In this document: in pieces, positions 1 through 12,038 of the stretch
Numbering within the stretch: the first letter of the stretch is position 1
Layout: each line of letters opens with the position of its first letter
NCBI RefSeq assembly: GCF_032854445.1
Contig: NC_088298.1
Location: 14,063,504 to 14,127,503 of the forward strand
Source of the DNA: Liolophura sinensis
Lineage: Eukaryota > Mollusca > Polyplacophora > Chitonida > Chitonidae
Direction: 5' to 3'
DNA: 64,000 nt
Made by a program: the position numbers and the translations under genes
The notes under the pieces: generated by a model
The model's input: only the letters and a program-made list of their open reading frames with translations
Databases searched by the model: none
Told to the model about the DNA's origin: nothing

Positions 1-285
1 GAAACAAATATTATGCGTGCATCGTCTCGTTCCATATGGTTTGCATTGTATCCTTGCAGGTAAGAAGCCCTGCATCTTGCAACATTCTGCAATTAATCCA
101 GGTGACAATTCAATGCGTACATACCATAAGACCCATTCCATGAGCATGACATCCATTTCCAATAAGTTTAGTCAGTGCTAGATGTGACAAACCTAACTGA
201 TTATAAATTTTTGTGACCTAATTGAAACTTTTGTTTTCTAAATCAGGACTAAGTTTCTGCTTTGACAAAGGCAGCCATGCAATTT
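1..285. other. Unique non-coding sequence
   Basis: No gene or repeat is evident. The only notable site is a juxtaposed acceptor/donor-like sequence, CCTTGCAG followed directly by GTAAGA, with the junction at 59/60; it is discussed in the findings. Confidence 0.5.
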
Positions 286-376
286 GGTTGGTGTTTTACG
301 CCGTACTCAAGAATATTTCACTTTTACGACGACGGCCAGCATTATAGTGGGAGGAAACCCACGACCATCCGCAGGT
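286..376 (-). mobile_element. Family-1 SINE, 3' fragment
   Basis: Read on the minus strand, this is the 3' half of the family-1 SINE: the CCACGACC region, the GGAGGAAAC block (written here in plus orientation), the CGTCGTCGTAAAAGTGAAATATTC block, and the tail that in plus orientation begins TGGTGTTTTACGCCGTACTC. The tRNA-like head is absent, and part of the middle between GGAGGAAAC and CCACGACC is deleted. No clear target-site duplication is visible. Identification rests on comparison with the other copies in this window. Confidence 0.8.
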
Positions 377-2699
377 AGTATTACCTAAAAATCAATTGTA
401 TGGCGTACCACAAAAAGTGCTCCAATGGAGGCTACCAGGATTACAAACTAGTTGGATGTTTATGGTAATCAATAGGTACTAACCCAGATACCTGATTCTG
501 AAAACCATACTAGCACACTCGATGTCCTGGTCACCCCTAATGCCCTGGAATTATACAAACCTCAACCATAACAGCGTACTCCACGTAGGTGTGGTGAAAA
601 CTGCATGCAGCAGGTCCGTAAGATCACGCACGCATGGATAAGGCGTTTGTCTGTCATAGAACGAGAGTAAAGTTACAAAGGCCTCGGGTAAATATGCATC
701 ATTCGCTTGAGCTGCTGATGAAGACAATTTGCATACGGTTTTATTTTATTTATTTGAATGGTCACTTCATGGATGAAGGCAATCATATTTGTGCATGTTG
801 AATACCAATGTGTCAAGCTATACCGTCATTTACTATGTTGGTACGAGACTTCCCACTTCCCACTTCATGATCTACAGACTAGTTATGTAAACAAGGTAAA
901 TAGCAGGTGGGGTTCAGCATAACAGGATATGCTATTTAATGCTGACAAAACATAAATTAACACAACTCAGATTCTAGGAAAATATTTACTCACAGTACAT
1001 GTAATTTTTGTTTCCTGGAACCTGTCTTTTTCAAAACATCTTATGTGCTTGTAATGTATCCATAAATGTACTTCATGTTTAATTCTTTTATGATGACAGT
1101 TAAGATTAACCAGCAGAATTATCGAATTATCAGCAGAAACCGTTCCAACTGTAACACTGCACAACTGATCCCAATTCCTCAACCATTTTATACATAAAAG
1201 GACAACTCTGAATTCAACTTTGGCACCAATTTGCATACAGTTGAAATCTGAACTGCATTGGCTTGATTTGCCGAACTCAGGGATTGACAAAAAGTGTAGT
1301 TGTATCAGTCTAGTCATGATATTGCTTTCAAAATTCCCCTATATAAACACCGTATAGAACTGTATGAAAAGGTGCAGCAAATGTGGTATACACACTTTCC
1401 ACTGTGAACCAGAAAAGCTTATTACCTGAAGTTAATACTGAGATAAGGCCAGCTGGAAAATCAGTTATTGTCTGGTGACCTAACCACTAGCTGCCTAACC
1501 AGAGGCATATGCATATGTATGTAGATAACCTAGAACTAAGAAAGCAAGACATGGTAGCCAAAAGGTTAACAGTGATTGTTACAAAAGTTTTTAATAAAGC
1601 AAAAAAGGCAATTGTAACATCATATTTAGACGTGTGCCAGATGTGGTTGGCTGCTTGCTCTCATATCGTAACAGTATTATGTGTAACATCTAAATGCATC
1701 TACATGTAAGTCCTGCTGCATATAGAAGTGCACACACAGCATGAAACAATCACTTATTGTACACTGTATCTGGTTGAGCAAATCAGCACAACCAACCTGT
1801 AACACATGACATGGATAAAACGCAACATATTACCTTCTGAACAAACACATCTCCTTCAGAACTGCTCTCATCACAGACACAGCACGTCACTCAGAATTTC
1901 ACTGCTTATGGAAGCCCACCCCTCCCCTTTATTTTGTCAGCAACTAACGCCGCAAATTTTTAAAAAGTTTATCACTAAGGACATGACCCTAAAGTCGAAC
2001 CACCCCCTTCTTCCTGTTCCACAAAGTTCAGCTACTATATGGTACAAGTACTTTACATCTGAGGTCAGCAGACATGTACAATGAGACTAGAGCAGAGTAC
2101 AACAAAAGTGTTTATAACAGGGTTGCATCAATGATATAGCATCTGAATACTGTAGAAAATTCTCACATGCACACCATCTAATACCATTTAAGCCTCCCGG
2201 GTAGTCCCAGCAAAATTCCCTGTCCAACAAATCATATATCCAAGCAACTGAAAAACAAGAATCTTAACTATGGATCCATGACTGCCTGTTCTGTACACTT
2301 ACATCCAGATTTAATGCCTCAATTGATGTTCAAACTTTGTTCATCAACTAATCATGGAAGGGGGTAAAGATGGTGGGAGGGAATGGCAAGGCCATTACGG
2401 TCAGTATCTTTCACTATGACCGCTAGGGGAAATAGCTGTTCTAGGCTATGATCCATCTATCCTCTTTACTTCTAAAATCTGAGTAAACTGGTGTATACCT
2501 TCGTTGCTTTTTAAGCTGCTTGCCAATTATCATGGATGGAAATGATCCATTTAGAAAAGGATTTTCTACTCTCACACTGAGTATTTTACTACAGCAATAT
2601 GCTATAAGGAACAAACCAGCCAGAGGTCACACAGATATGACACCTGCCACTCCTCTCTACCTAGTGGTTACCATCAGAGTAGTTAACACCACATTATTT
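377..2699. other. Unique non-coding sequence
   Basis: No coding exon, RNA gene or obvious repeat can be supported. Open frames are short and lack recognisable domains. The sequence is AT-rich with scattered ACATGTA words. Confidence 0.5.
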
Positions 2700-2953
2700 T
2701 ATTTATTTATTTCATTGGTGTTATACGCCGTACTCAAGAATATTTTCATTTATACGGCGGCGGCCAGTATTATGGTGAGAGAAACGGGCGGAGCCCAGGG
2801 GAAGCCCACGACCATCCGCAGGTTGCTGGAAGACCTCCCCACATACGGCTGGAGAGGAAGCCAGCATGAGCTGGACTTGGCGACTGCATTGGTGAGAGAC
2901 TCCTGGGTTATTACGCTGCGCTAGCGTGCTAACCAACTGAGCAACGGAGGACC
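2700..2953 (-). mobile_element. Family-1 SINE, near full length
   Basis: Read on the minus strand, it starts at about 2953 with a tRNA-related head (GGGGTCCTCCGTTGCTCAGT, then TGGTTAGCACGCTAGC). The A-box equivalent is TTGCTCAGTTGG, one change from the consensus form TGGCTCAGTTGG in sibling copies. The B-box region is partly deleted: it reads GTCGCCAAGTCC where siblings have GTGAGTTCAAGTCC. The body continues through the CAGCTCATGCTGGCTTCC block and the GGAAG..CAACCTGCGGATGG block to the TTGAGTACGGCGTATAACACC tail and an AAATAAATAAATAAAA end. Such elements are transcribed by RNA polymerase III and mobilised by a partner LINE; that is family knowledge, not seen here. Target-site duplications are not convincing. 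Confidence 0.88.
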
Positions 2954-5316
2954 CCAAGATCATATTAAGTTCCTACTGAAACTTTATCAAGTAATTAACA
3001 TGCAAAACCTGCAGCCATGCACACAAGCCAGCTGTTTAGAAAATCTCAAACTGTGTTTCCAAAATCTTAATGAAATTTAAATGATTTGTTAAAATCAGCA
3101 CTCCATGAACTAGCTTAAAAGTCTGGCCTGTCTATCACTTTAACTCTCTGTCCACCGTTTCAAATCAACAGTCCTTGAGAAAATCCACTCAACACTTAAA
3201 ATCAAAGGAAATTAAGTATGATAACAAAAAACACCTTCTGCAAAATACATTTATATGACACGTTTCCTGGCATTCAAAATCACGTGTCTGTGAATTGCTC
3301 AGCAATCCACCCTCATATAACAAGTTTCTGGTCTCGAACATCACTTTAGGCCACAAATGCAGGCTTACTTGTACTGCAGGAAATGATTGGATGCTTTCAA
3401 TTTCAAACTTTTTTTTTCATATATCCATCAACTCTGACTAGAGTGTGGCCAAAAAAAAAAAAAGCCACACTGTTTCCATGACTTTTTTTTGTGTGTTGAC
3501 ATGATGTTAATATACCTTAGGCAAATTATAGGAAAATATTGTCCATCTTTCAATAAAACCATGTTTTCATTGTCCTTCAACTCCATCTGGGTCAATCCTG
3601 ATAGTTTTGTGTTCTTTAAGAAATTACAAGGAAACCTACACCGTACATTACACGTCATTTATAAACAAAAATGGATGAACAAGCAAGATGATAAAATCTG
3701 AGCTCAGTTGTTCAAAACTGGTTTAAGGCTTAATACCAGATTTACCTTGGTTCCAGTATATTAAGTATGAACTCAAACTGCTGCTGTTATCTTGACTTTG
3801 GAGAACTGCATTGGCTGGTGAGTTTGGGTAAAGTTTTAAATATAACATATGATTTAATACCAGTATTAGCTAATACACTTTCAAACAACTTGGCCGAGTT
3901 TTCAAAATAAATTTATTTTGATTGTTCCAAACCCATGAAGTGATTTCTTACTAAAGCAATGTTTTCTATTTTTTACTGCATACCAGTTTAATTATGCAAG
4001 TTTTGTTATTAAAGCAGATACATGTGTAAGTAAATAACTAAGTTAATTTTTTGTTCACAGAGTTGAACACTGTGTACACATATGGCCCTGCAACGCAGGA
4101 CTTCTACACAAAGGTACACAAAGTTATGAAAGTTCCTTTTGAAGTACATTACATGACCATACATTTCGTGCATGACTAACCTGCCCATCTTTCCTGATTC
4201 TGAGAGTTCTATTGATTCAAAAATGGTGTTTGCTGGGAACATGGGATGATATTCTGCTGGAAAATTGTAAGTTTCAGCAACTAAAATAATATTTTGTGAC
4301 ATTTATTCGAATCTAAAAATGTACTTTTATGGGCGAAATTTATGGCCATTTAGAGTATATGTCTTGTAGAAACTGGTGCATGTAATAAATGAGTATGTCT
4401 TTTACTTCTTACACATGTAAACAGAGAGTCTTTTAAAGGTTAAAAAATTTGTGAACAATTTGCTTCAAATAACTAGAAGAATCTTTCTCAATTGAATAGT
4501 TCAAACAATGTATTTAAACAATGATTTAAACCCACAAATCGCTTACATATTCAGACATTCCAGTGTCCCTGACCTCTTTCAAATGGCAGTAAAGCCCCTG
4601 GACTATCAGACATATACATGTAGGTGGATGTGTATTACATGTATACAAACCTGTGCATGTAAAGTAGCTGGGTATCGAGGTTACTCTGGAATCCCTGCAA
4701 GGCTTGCATTATTGCTAAATCTAAGTCAAACAACAACAGCATTTCATTTCAATAGATTGTGGGTGGATCAAGGGAATAATGTTTGTTTCCGAGTTTCGCC
4801 GACAGATTGGCTGAATTATTAGCTATACAAATGTGTGTAAGTAAAATGCTTGGTTGTTGTCTACAATCCCTGCGAAAGCCTAAAGGCTGCACGACTCTCA
4901 TAACAAACAAACATCATATTAATTTTCATTTTACCTGCAGCACCGTACTGCCTCGGTATAATATGAAGAGTAAATAAATTATTAAACATCTAGATGCACA
5001 GATATACATATACATAAAACTATACAGTAACATGTAGTCTTAAGTTTCATAAGCAAAGCTCTAAGACAATTAAATGGCTATAGTTCATTAGCTTAAGGAA
5101 ATAAAGCCTCTTAATCCCTATTATAAAGCATGGTCGCACCATTAAAAGTGAAAGTGCAAGATCACTGTTGTGACAATGAAGCCAATTTACGTTTATATAT
5201 TTACTCATCTGAGAGATGATTGAAGCAGTCCTCATGATAAATATTTCACTTCACATGCATACAGCACTGGTCATGCTTAAGGGAGTTGGAAACCACAGCT
5301 CTTCCTCAGATTTCTG
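2954..5316. other. Unique non-coding sequence
   Basis: No coding exon or repeat is supported. It contains A/T homopolymers near 3448-3462 and 3483-3490. Short open frames here show no domain. Confidence 0.5.
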
Positions 5317-5329
5317 GCAAACATCTAGA
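5317..5329. repeat. Left target-site duplication of family-2 SINE
   Basis: GCAAACATCTAGA here is repeated exactly at 5691-5703, flanking the SINE at 5330-5690. A 13-bp perfect duplication marks a retroposition event that has not decayed much. Confidence 0.85.
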
Positions 5330-5690
5330 GTGAGTGAGTGCTTGGGGTTTAACGTCGTACTCAACAATTTTTCAGTCATATGACGACGAAGGAATCATTA
5401 GGGTGCATGTACGTGTAATGTGCCTCCTTGATGCAGGACGGATTTCCACCGCTCTTTTATTTAGTGCTGCTTCACTGAGACGACTTACCGAAGGCAAGTA
5501 AGCCGCCCCGCCCGAGCCCTTATACTGATACGGGTCAACCAGTCGTTGCACTATCCCCTTCATGCTGAACGCCAAGCGAGGAAGTTACAACTTCCTCTTT
5601 TAAAGTCTTAGGTGTGACTCGATCAAGGATTGATCCTGGATCTACCAGTCCCGAAGCGGACGCTCTACCAACTGTGCTATCCGGGCCGGT
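5330..5690 (-). mobile_element. Family-2 SINE, full length (361 bp)
   Basis: Read on the minus strand, it begins with a tRNA-derived head. The A box is TAGCACAGTTGG (fits TRGYNNARNNGG) and the B box is GATCAATCC (fits GWTCRANNC). Between them lies the anticodon-region sequence of a tRNA-like fold ending in CGAGTC. A central domain follows with GGAAGTTGTAACTTCCTCGC, a natural palindrome. The 3' end reads CGTCGTCATATGACTGAAAA then TTGTTGAGTACGACGTTAAA, finishing in CACTCACTCACTC rather than poly(A). Perfect 13-bp target-site duplications flank it at 5317-5329 and 5691-5703. I recall closely similar sequences as abundant in molluscan genomes, but the exact family name is not assigned. Open frames in this interval are incidental. 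Confidence 0.9.
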
Positions 5691-5703
5691 GCAAACATCT
5701 AGA

Positions 5704-6556
5704 CCAAAAGGGTACATGAAACATTTGATCTTTATTTCCTAACATGCAGTTTAGGATATGTCCTAACACAAAAATACCAAAAACAGACTTCAAAGGTAAA
5801 TTCTTTGAGGCATAAAAATGGCTTTAAACTACAGTTTTCCTAAGGCCCCATTGGTCAGTCTGGAAATTAAGTTGATAAAATTCCTGACCATTGACAGAAA
5901 ATATCAATAACCCAGAGAGGTTATTAAGAGGTTTAAAGTAACATATAAATTTCTTTATTTCGCTTATAACCATAATCCTCATTTTAGAGTTCCTTTTTTT
6001 ATATATCCATTTAAAGCCACAGCCAAACCAGTCAGGACTAGATTCAAGCTACATGTACTGACCTAGCCCGTCAAAGGCAAAACAGCTGTGGAAATTTGAC
6101 AACTGCCAAATGAGCCACAGAGACAAGCACTACCTAGTTAAGGGTAATCAGGTCAACAAGTTTGACTTTGTGATGGTTTGCCCTTATAAGATGATGTTTG
6201 ATGAGAAAAACGATATTCTTTAATGAAACATTTGATATATTTCTGAGATATTTGAATATTCAATGCCTCTTGGTCATGTTTAAGAAACAAACTGTCTGCA
6301 CACAAATTTCCTGTTCATAGCAAAAATTAAAAGTGGAATGTAAATAAATAAAATTTGCAAAAAAACTGAAGTGAGTGACATGGTAAACACTCCAACAGTG
6401 CTAATCCTGAAATGCACATTTGTATGGTACTAAATAACAATGTCACTGTTTCAAGATATCACCATACACTGTATATTGGCTCCTAAGTAACAGTCTTAAT
6501 TAACTGTAAATTTACACTGCAGCTGACTGAATGTACCCAGGCATGGCCTTGCTTTT
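5704..6556. other. Unique non-coding sequence
   Basis: No gene or repeat can be supported between the family-2 SINE and the 22-bp minisatellite. Confidence 0.5.
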
Positions 6557-7862
6557 ACAGTATATCCACATGTAAGCTGAAGTATATCCACGTGTAAGCT
6601 ACAGTATATCCACATGTAAGTTGCAGTATATCCACATGTAAGCTACAGTATATCCACATGTAAGCTGCAGTATATCCACATGTAAGCTACAGTATATCCA
6701 CATGTAAGCTACAGTATATCCACATGTAAGCTGAAGTATATCCACATGTAAGCTGAAGTATATCCACGTGTAAGCTGCAGTATATCCACATGTAAGCTGC
6801 AGTATATCCACATGTAAGCTGCAGTATATCCACATGTAAGCTACATGTACAGTATATCCACATGTAAGCTGAAGTATATCCACGTGTAAGCTGCAGTATA
6901 TCCACATGTAAGCTACATGTACAGTATATCCACATGTAAGCTACAGTATATCCACATGTAAGCTACAGTATATCCACATGTAAGCTGCAGTATATCCACA
7001 TGTAAGCTACATGTACAGTATATCCACATGTAAGCTACAGTATATCCACATGTAAGCTGCAGTATATCCACATGTAAGCTACAGTATATCCACATGTAAG
7101 CTACAGTATATCCATGTGTAAGCTGCAGTATATCCACATGTAAGCTACAGTATATCCACATGTAAGCTACAGTATATCCACATGTAAGCTACAGTATATC
7201 CACATGTAAGCTACAGTATATCCACGTGTAAGCTGCAGTATATCACCATGTAAGCTACAGTATATCCACATGTAAGCTACAGTATATCCACATGTAAGCT
7301 ACAGTATATCCACATGTAAGCTACAGTATATCCACATGTAAGCTGCAGTATATCCACATGTAAGCTGCAGTATATCCACATGTAAGCTACAGTATATCCA
7401 TGTGTAAGCTGCAGTATATCCACATGTAAGCTACAGTATATCCACATGTAAGCTACAGTATATCCACATGTAAACTACAGTATATCCACATGTAAGCTAC
7501 AGTATATCCACATGTAAGCTACAGTATATCCATGTGTAAGCTGCAGTATATCACCATGTAAGCTACAGTATATCCACATGTAAGCTACAGTATATCCACA
7601 TGTAAGCTGCAGTATATCCACATGTAAGCTACAGTATATCCATGTGTAAGCTGCAGTATATCCACATGTAAGCTACATGTACAGTATATCCACATGTAAG
7701 CTACAGTATATCCACATGTAAGCTGCAGTATATCCACATGTAAGCTACAGTATATCCACATGTAAGCTACAGTATATCCACATGTAAGCTACAGTATATC
7801 CACATGTAAGCTACAGTATATCCACATGTAAGCTGCAGTATATCACCATGTAAGCTACAGTA
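6557..7862. repeat. 22-bp minisatellite, about 58 copies
   Basis: Units read TATATCCACATGTAAGCT plus a four-base linker, ACAG or GCAG. Variants are interspersed: CACATG alternates with CACGTG and CATGTG, some units carry an extra ACATGT before the linker (28 bp), and a few have TATCACCATG in place of TATCCACATG. Because 22 is not a multiple of three, a minus-strand frame stays open for three units and then repeats every 22 residues (MWIYCSLHVDILQ...). That periodic peptide is a by-product of the repeat, not evidence for a protein. Confidence 0.97.
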
Positions 7863-9356
7863 GGTACGCTGTAAAGAAATTTATCCTAAAACAGAATTAC
7901 TACATTTCATGTAAAGCTTGACTTGTAAAAACGCACTGTCAGAAGTACATTCAGGGCTTATACAATACTTCTGAAGCCAACAATGAACTTTTTGTGGTAA
8001 GAAATTAAATAAATTTTAAAAAGAAAACCTCTGACATGGCCGTAAAAGTTGGATGAATCAATTCAATTAGTCATTCAAATAGGGATTTTGAGCTAAACTA
8101 GATGAAATATAGTACTAGATGAAATATAGTACTATTACTCACAGCTGTATACTATACTCTGTATATACATGAACATATCATCATCAGACAAAAACAACAC
8201 TAATTATTCACCAAATGATTTTATCCACAGTGTCCCAAATGTCACAAAGAACTGGTAACCCAAACTATTGTCCAAAATTAAGTCTTCAACTCGAAAATTC
8301 ACTGTGCACTCACTCATTCATTCTTGAGTCAGAGAATATACAGCCTGTAGATTTGCATTCTTGAGTAACAACAGAATATGTGTACAGCTAACAGACCAAG
8401 GCGCTGAGTTACAGTTGAGTGGATGGTAATTATATTCTAATTTCATGCACAAATAAGTTAAAGTCACATGTACATGCATATAAACATTCAAAATCAGCAC
8501 CTATTTGTTATGTCTGTTTCTAGGCATTATTTTTCTTTTGGACAATTTTATATGTAGATTGTTTTGCAGTTGTACCCCACATATTCACCAAGGTGTGACA
8601 TGCCAAAAGGTTCCAGAAAAAAAAAAAATCAATCACCACTTCCAGTAATTAATCATCCAGCAGATCAATACAATACCTCATTAACGGTCAATATAAAAAC
8701 ACTGATGTGAAGTGGGTCAGTGTACCATGGTGCGTCTACCTTCCTAATAATCATACATGTGCCACTTTATGAAGAAAAGCCTAATGACATCAAAACAGGA
8801 AGCAGTTGAAAAACTACAATGCCTAATTACCACAACCTTTTAATTTTTGCAAAACTAAACTTCACTTAATATAAATTTCTTTATTGCTTGTTTTATTCAT
8901 TTTTTTTTCTTAAATAAAACTGGAATGAACACGCTGAAAATTGCCAGCCACATGATGTCAGCATTTATCAATTATACAACAAACAAATAGGAGCTTTACA
9001 GCGGCCTGCAATGGATGGAAAACTGTGCCGGAAGCGCCTGCGAGAGGGCAATGAGAGAATTGCATGCTGCCTGATGGCTGCCTGCCACTTCTATGTACCA
9101 GACGACACAGTGAGGGTGATTACCAGGCTGCAATTGCGGTTTCCGCAGATTTAATTGCACTTCACTTTCTGCACAAACTTTCAGGAAACTCTACAGAAAG
9201 AGCAGCTTTAGCAACAAAGCCCATCAGTTATAATCATATCAACTAACGGAAACATTTTAAAAGAAGCTCTTCAAGCTTACTTAGTTCATATGGTAATATT
9301 CTTTGTTTACCGCATAAACACTATTGCCTACTGCTCAGATATTTATGCATCAACAT
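7863..9356. other. Unique non-coding sequence with a small duplication
   Basis: A 17-bp direct duplication (ACTAGATGAAATATAGT-type) lies at about 8096-8130. The interval 9000-9245 is less AT-rich and higher in complexity than its surroundings, with repeated AATTGCA words. It shows no convincing splice-flanked exon on either strand and could be a conserved non-coding element. Confidence 0.4.
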
Positions 9357-9369
9357 AAAATACACATGT

Positions 9370-9575
9370 TACGGTCACTGTGAGTTCAAGTCCAGCTCAT
9401 GCTGGCTTCCTCTCCAGGCCGTACGTGGGAAGGTCTCTCAGCAACCTGCAGATGGTAGTGGGTTTTCCTCAGGCTCTGCCCGGTTTCCTCCCACCATAAT
9501 GGTGGCCGTCGTCGTATAAGTGAAATATTCTTGAGTACAATGTAAAACACCAATCAAACAAATAAATAAATAAAT
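9370..9575 (+). mobile_element. Family-1 SINE, 5'-truncated
   Basis: It starts inside the head just upstream of the B box (GAGTTCAAGTCC) and runs through AGCTCATGCTGGCTTCC, CAACCTGCAGATGG, TTTCCTCCCACCATAATGG and AAATATTCTTGAGTACA to an (AAAT)n tail. An imperfect 13-bp duplication flanks it: AAAATACACATGT at 9357-9369 and AAAACACACATGT at 9576-9588. This fits 5'-truncated reverse transcription. The A box is missing, so this copy should lack a complete Pol III promoter. Confidence 0.88.
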
Positions 9576-9588
9576 AAAACACACATGT

Positions 9589-10114
9589 AAATTGGGAAAT
9601 CTAGAGGCTTTGCTGTCCAACTATAAAATCTTTCCCGCAAATCGCATAAAAAACACAAAAACATAGAAGTCCCACCTTATTACTGGACACCAAAACAAGA
9701 CCAGCACCACACAGGCTGGATCAACTTCTAGAGATAAGTAATGTAGATTTAGTCACACTTGAGTAAGCTTGTCCTAATGTCTGATAATATATGTTTCATG
9801 GAAAACATTTGACATGCAGTTTAGGCAATTTTACTTAAAATCTACGTTCAAGTTATAATTTTACTGTTGGAATTTGCATGTACCAAGAACAATCCGACCT
9901 ACTTTGCCTTCTTTAGCATGTTTAGTGCTATAGACCTACATGGCTGATCACAGCAAATGCATCAATCAATTCTAACCAGGCCCACCCAGGTCAGCTTCCT
10001 GAGAGGGAATCAATAAAATACCAGACTCTATCACAGAAATTAGGGCATATCAGCATACTTAAAAAATTCGCTTGTCTGATGGCAGCCATCTATCTACCTG
10101 TAGGTGTCCGTAAA
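9589..10114. other. Unique non-coding sequence
   Basis: Nothing recognisable on either strand. Confidence 0.5.
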
Positions 10115-10446
10115 CAGTGGGGTTGAGGGTTATGGGAGTCATGAAGGGTTGTGGGAGTGATGGAGGCCTGTGGCATAGGTGCATAGGACATGAAGTCAGG
10201 TAAGGTAAGATATTCAGGTGGAAAGGAGGACACATTCGAGGTGGGTGGGTGGTGACTAAGGGATCGATGGGGCTCACTGAGATGGGAGGATGGTGATGGG
10301 AGTAACAGGACAGTGTCAGACAGGTAGGAAGATGGTGATGGGGGTAACAGGATGGTGCCTTAGGTGGGAAGATAGTGAGTGGGGTAGGAGAATGGTGCCA
10401 GAGGTTGGGACATGGTCAGTGGGAAGACGGTGCCAGAGGTGCAGGG
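10115..10446. repeat. Degenerate G-rich minisatellite, array 1
   Basis: About fifteen imperfect units of roughly 18-24 bp carry a core such as GGTGGGAAGATGGTG or GGGAGTGATGG. The repeat purifies toward the 3' side. A second array with the same core lies at 11196-11356, so the two probably come from one expanded locus split by about 750 bp of unique sequence, or from parallel expansion. Confidence 0.8.
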
Positions 10447-11195
10447 TTTTCGGTAAACAGACCCAGACATACCCCCTCAGACACACAAAATAGTGAAATA
10501 AAGAAAAGTCTTTTCAACCACCTGTGAAATATTTGAATCCTATTTCAGATGTTTTTACAGTTATAAATAGTTAATGCGCCAAACAAACCAATCTGCATAC
10601 TGCCAAATTCTTGTGTGTCCACTACATCACCAAAGAGTTCCGTTCCTGAATCTCGTCAAAATTTTCAGAATCTATGTCCGAGACCCATGACTTAATGCAG
10701 GAAGGGCCAGTGTGCTCCTGCATAACAGCTAGAATGCATAGGCCTATCGTACCCCGAAAATCCGGTTTAAGGATGGTCTACTCTACTGTCTTCTTCGTAC
10801 GTGAATAATATGGGGAAAATGCTTTAAAAAGAGACAACAAATCAAGGTTTGATGTGCGAGATGATGTGCCCTGACAGGCAATATGTCAAGGCAAGATATC
10901 ATGGAATTGTCTTTCACATACAGTACACCATGGAGTAAGATGAAAAGTATCCACAAGACGTCAACGGATTTAACTAACCTGACTTTTGTTCATGAAGCGC
11001 ACATATTTTCATTTCACCAACTTGCTCATCAGACTACTCTGATAAAACACAGGAATTTTAATATGGATCATCTTGCATTACACCTGATCAAAAGACTCAA
11101 AACTGAAGGGGGGAGTACCACCTTCTTACTCTCCCCACCCCTCTTCAACCCTCAGCCTTAAACAGACTCAAAATTTATTTTCTGCCAGAAACCCT
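10447..11195. other. Unique spacer between two related G-rich arrays
   Basis: No coding exon recognised. A short open frame at 10883-11161 on the plus strand has no domain signature. Confidence 0.4.
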
Positions 11196-11356
11196 GAGGT
11201 GGGAAGACAGTGAATTTGGGTAAGAAGATGATACCAGAGGTGGAAAGATGGTGAATGAGGTGGGAGGATGGTGCCAGAGGTGGGAAGATGGCGTCAGTGA
11301 GAGGATGGTGACAGAGATGGGATAAGGGTGATAGCGGAATGGTGTCAGAGTAGAGA
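11196..11356. repeat. Degenerate G-rich minisatellite, array 2
   Basis: About seven units share the AGGTGGGAAGATGGTG core with the array at 10115-10446. Confidence 0.8.
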
Positions 11357-11869
11357 CAGACACTGGCTGACAGAGGAAGCTAATGTGTTAATATACTGTA
11401 TGTACCAAGTGCAAATCACATAATTGATTACCACTGGACAGCTGCACTGAGCAAGCACATCCTTCTTACTAATCTACATACATATAACATGTACACAACA
11501 CACATTCGCACTTTATACTCCCTCCTTCTTTATTTATCCAACAGGCTTTTCAATGTTTTTTTACTTAATATAGAAACTAGTCAGAAATGAAAACCCACTG
11601 TACATTTGCTATAGATACATAAACTTCTAATCAGATTGAGGACATTAGTCTGAAAATCCTGATGCATCAGATATTTCAAAGAAATCAGATATTTCAAAGA
11701 AATCAGGCATCAAACAATTACCACCAGTATGAAACAAGCGAAAGCTTTTCTTTTTTTTTCAAATAATGAAATCAAATAATGCAATACAAGGACCATTTAA
11801 TAATTTTCTCATCCCGCTGCCTACCTGTATCAATGAAAATTCTTGAATATGTTATTAAGCAGCAATCAA
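11357..11869. other. Unique non-coding sequence with a 19-bp duplication
   Basis: A direct duplication with the core CAGATATTTCAAAGAAAT occurs at about 11668-11705. Otherwise nothing is recognisable. Confidence 0.5.
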
Positions 11870-12038
11870 CTATAAGTACATGTATGCCAGATATAAGTAT
11901 GCCCGATATAAGTATGCCAGATATAAGTATACCAGATATAAGTATGCCAGATATAAGTATGCCAGATATAAGTATACCAGATATAAGTATGCCAGATATA
12001 AGTATGCCAGATATAAGTATACCCGATATAACTGCCCG
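11870..12038. repeat. 15-bp minisatellite, 10 copies, with 45-bp higher order
   Basis: The unit is TATGCCAGATATAAG, with a G/A variant (TATGCC or TATACC) and occasional CCGATA in place of CAGATA. From the second unit on, the order is G,G,A repeated three times, which is a 45-bp higher-order unit. The 15-bp length keeps frames open on both strands (MPDIS repeats on plus, ISGIL repeats on minus). These are by-products and not genes. Confidence 0.95.

Noticed and set aside
2520-2924. 134-residue plus-strand open frame
   Set aside because: Its second half is the SINE at 2700-2953 read in the antisense direction; the first half has no domain.
6599-7161. Three minus-strand open frames with a 22-residue periodic peptide (MWIYCSLHVDILQ type)
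   Set aside because: They are produced by the 22-bp minisatellite; every unit frame is dictated by the DNA repeat and no flanking exon signal exists.
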